From positions 7,534,815 to 7,598,814 of the forward strand of contig OX438742.1 in assembly GCA_949316235.1 (NCBI GenBank): DNA of 64,000 nt, written 5' to 3'. The notes below the pieces were generated by a model that saw only the letters and a program-made list of their open reading frames with translations, was not told the DNA's origin and made no database searches. This stretch comes from Oegoconia quadripuncta (taxonomy: Eukaryota; Arthropoda; Insecta; Lepidoptera; Autostichidae). Both the position numbers and the translations under genes were made by a program. Positions 63,270-64,000 of this stretch are shown here, in pieces. Position 1 is the stretch's first letter; each line of letters starts with the position of its first letter.

Positions 63270-64000
63270 GTAAGTATTATTGTTATATTACTTAGTCACA
63301 AATTATTATCTGTGACCTTTATTGCATAGTGCGAATTTGCGTTTTAGTGTTTACTTGGCAAAATTAATTGTTGTAGACAATTGAAATTTGGTATGGTTTC
63401 CGATATTTTAGTTAAGTTTAGTTTAAGGGCTACATGGAAAAAATTAAATGTAATGTATGTGTGAAAGGTGAGATCAAAAATATGTAACATGTTACACTTT
63501 TAGTAGTAATTACTTTTACTTTTACTCAGGAGGAGGAGGAGGGGTTACTCAGGAGCCAGTAAAGGCATCTATTACTGGCTCCTGAGTAACCCCAGTTTGG
63601 GAGCCAGAGGTAAAATTAAATATGAATACCTAGCATTTACATATACACACATGCATAAATAAAACTTCCTGTAGACTCTTCCCGTCAGGTTCGTACCATT
63701 ACACATATATACTCCACTAAGTCAGTTCATATAAACTTTAGTTTGTAAGTAACTTGTTAGAAGGAATGATATTCCTAAATTCAATCATTTTCTTAATGTT
63801 CATTAATAATTGTATAGTTAGTCTAGTTTATCCTCATTCATTTATTTTAGTACCTATTGCAGTTCACTACTGGATCATACATACATAAGTTTCTTTAAAA
63901 ATGGCAACTGTTTTATAGTCTTCCATATATTTTTTGCCCAATGTTATTCTTAATATGTTTTCGAAAAAACGTTAAAAAATGCTGTACGAGCTTACCTCGT
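63270..64000 (+). other. Intron of the MGK gene to the right edge
   Basis: No further exon seen. It holds the perfect palindrome at 63541-63593 and AT-rich DNA. Confidence 0.45.
63541..63593. repeat. Perfect inverted repeat, 22-bp arms
   Basis: Left arm 63541-63562 (GGGGTTACTCAGGAGCC...), 9-base loop, right arm 63572-63593. A further partial direct copy (GGGAGCCAG) follows at 63599. Confidence 0.95.

Noticed and set aside
1..64000. CRISPR array, operon or riboswitch
   Set aside because: The window is eukaryotic; the spaced repeats present are MITEs, minisatellite units or palindromes, and no bacterial gene organisation exists.

Overview
The window is nuclear DNA of an insect, most probably a moth or butterfly. 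It is AT-rich, with short GT/AG-spliced exons spread over long introns. It carries several repeat types I associate with Lepidoptera: tRNA-headed SINEs, RTE, jockey and CR1-like LINE tails, Helitron-like copies ending CTAG, and many TAGGTACCTA-type runs. There are no bacterial features and no CRISPR array.

The main gene is importin-7 (IPO7/moleskin) on the + strand. Eleven exons, from 5178 to the stop codon at 25598, join in phase to give 772 codons, roughly the last three quarters of the protein. The first ~260 residues should lie to the left of position 1, because I found no upstream exon in 1-5177. The introns are filled with decayed LINEs, MITEs and perfect inverted repeats. A poly(A) signal follows at 25819.

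From 25.8 to 36 kb there is little gene content: hairpins, a SINE head and LINE tails. A single-exon ORF related to the DNA-binding subunit SNAPC4 (SNAP190) lies on the - strand at 36546-37427. On the + strand, 38515-39059 looks like the terminal exon of an uncharacterised single-pass membrane protein.

From 40 to 48 kb lies a transposon cluster. It holds a Helitron-like copy, a PIF/Harbinger derivative, a CR1/L2-like LINE end, and a second Harbinger derivative interrupted by a 976-bp hAT remnant with a perfect 8-bp target duplication. Next come a (CAGT)15 microsatellite, an intact Tc1/mariner-type (DD41D) transposase ORF and a ~115-bp-period minisatellite. A full-length SINE and a small MITE follow.

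From 48.5 to 60 kb are LINE and MITE remains and some unrecognised ORFs (52099-52542, 58306-58416, 58597-59049). A copia RT fragment lies at 59690-59960.

At the right edge, the 3' exons of an unidentified gene lie on the - strand (61739-62445). One exon has a decayed tandem copy, and the nearest poly(A) signal comes from a MITE. A + strand exon at 63213-63269 begins a protein MGK(E/D) whose remainder lies beyond the window.

Identities rest on recognising protein and repeat families by eye; nothing was searched.
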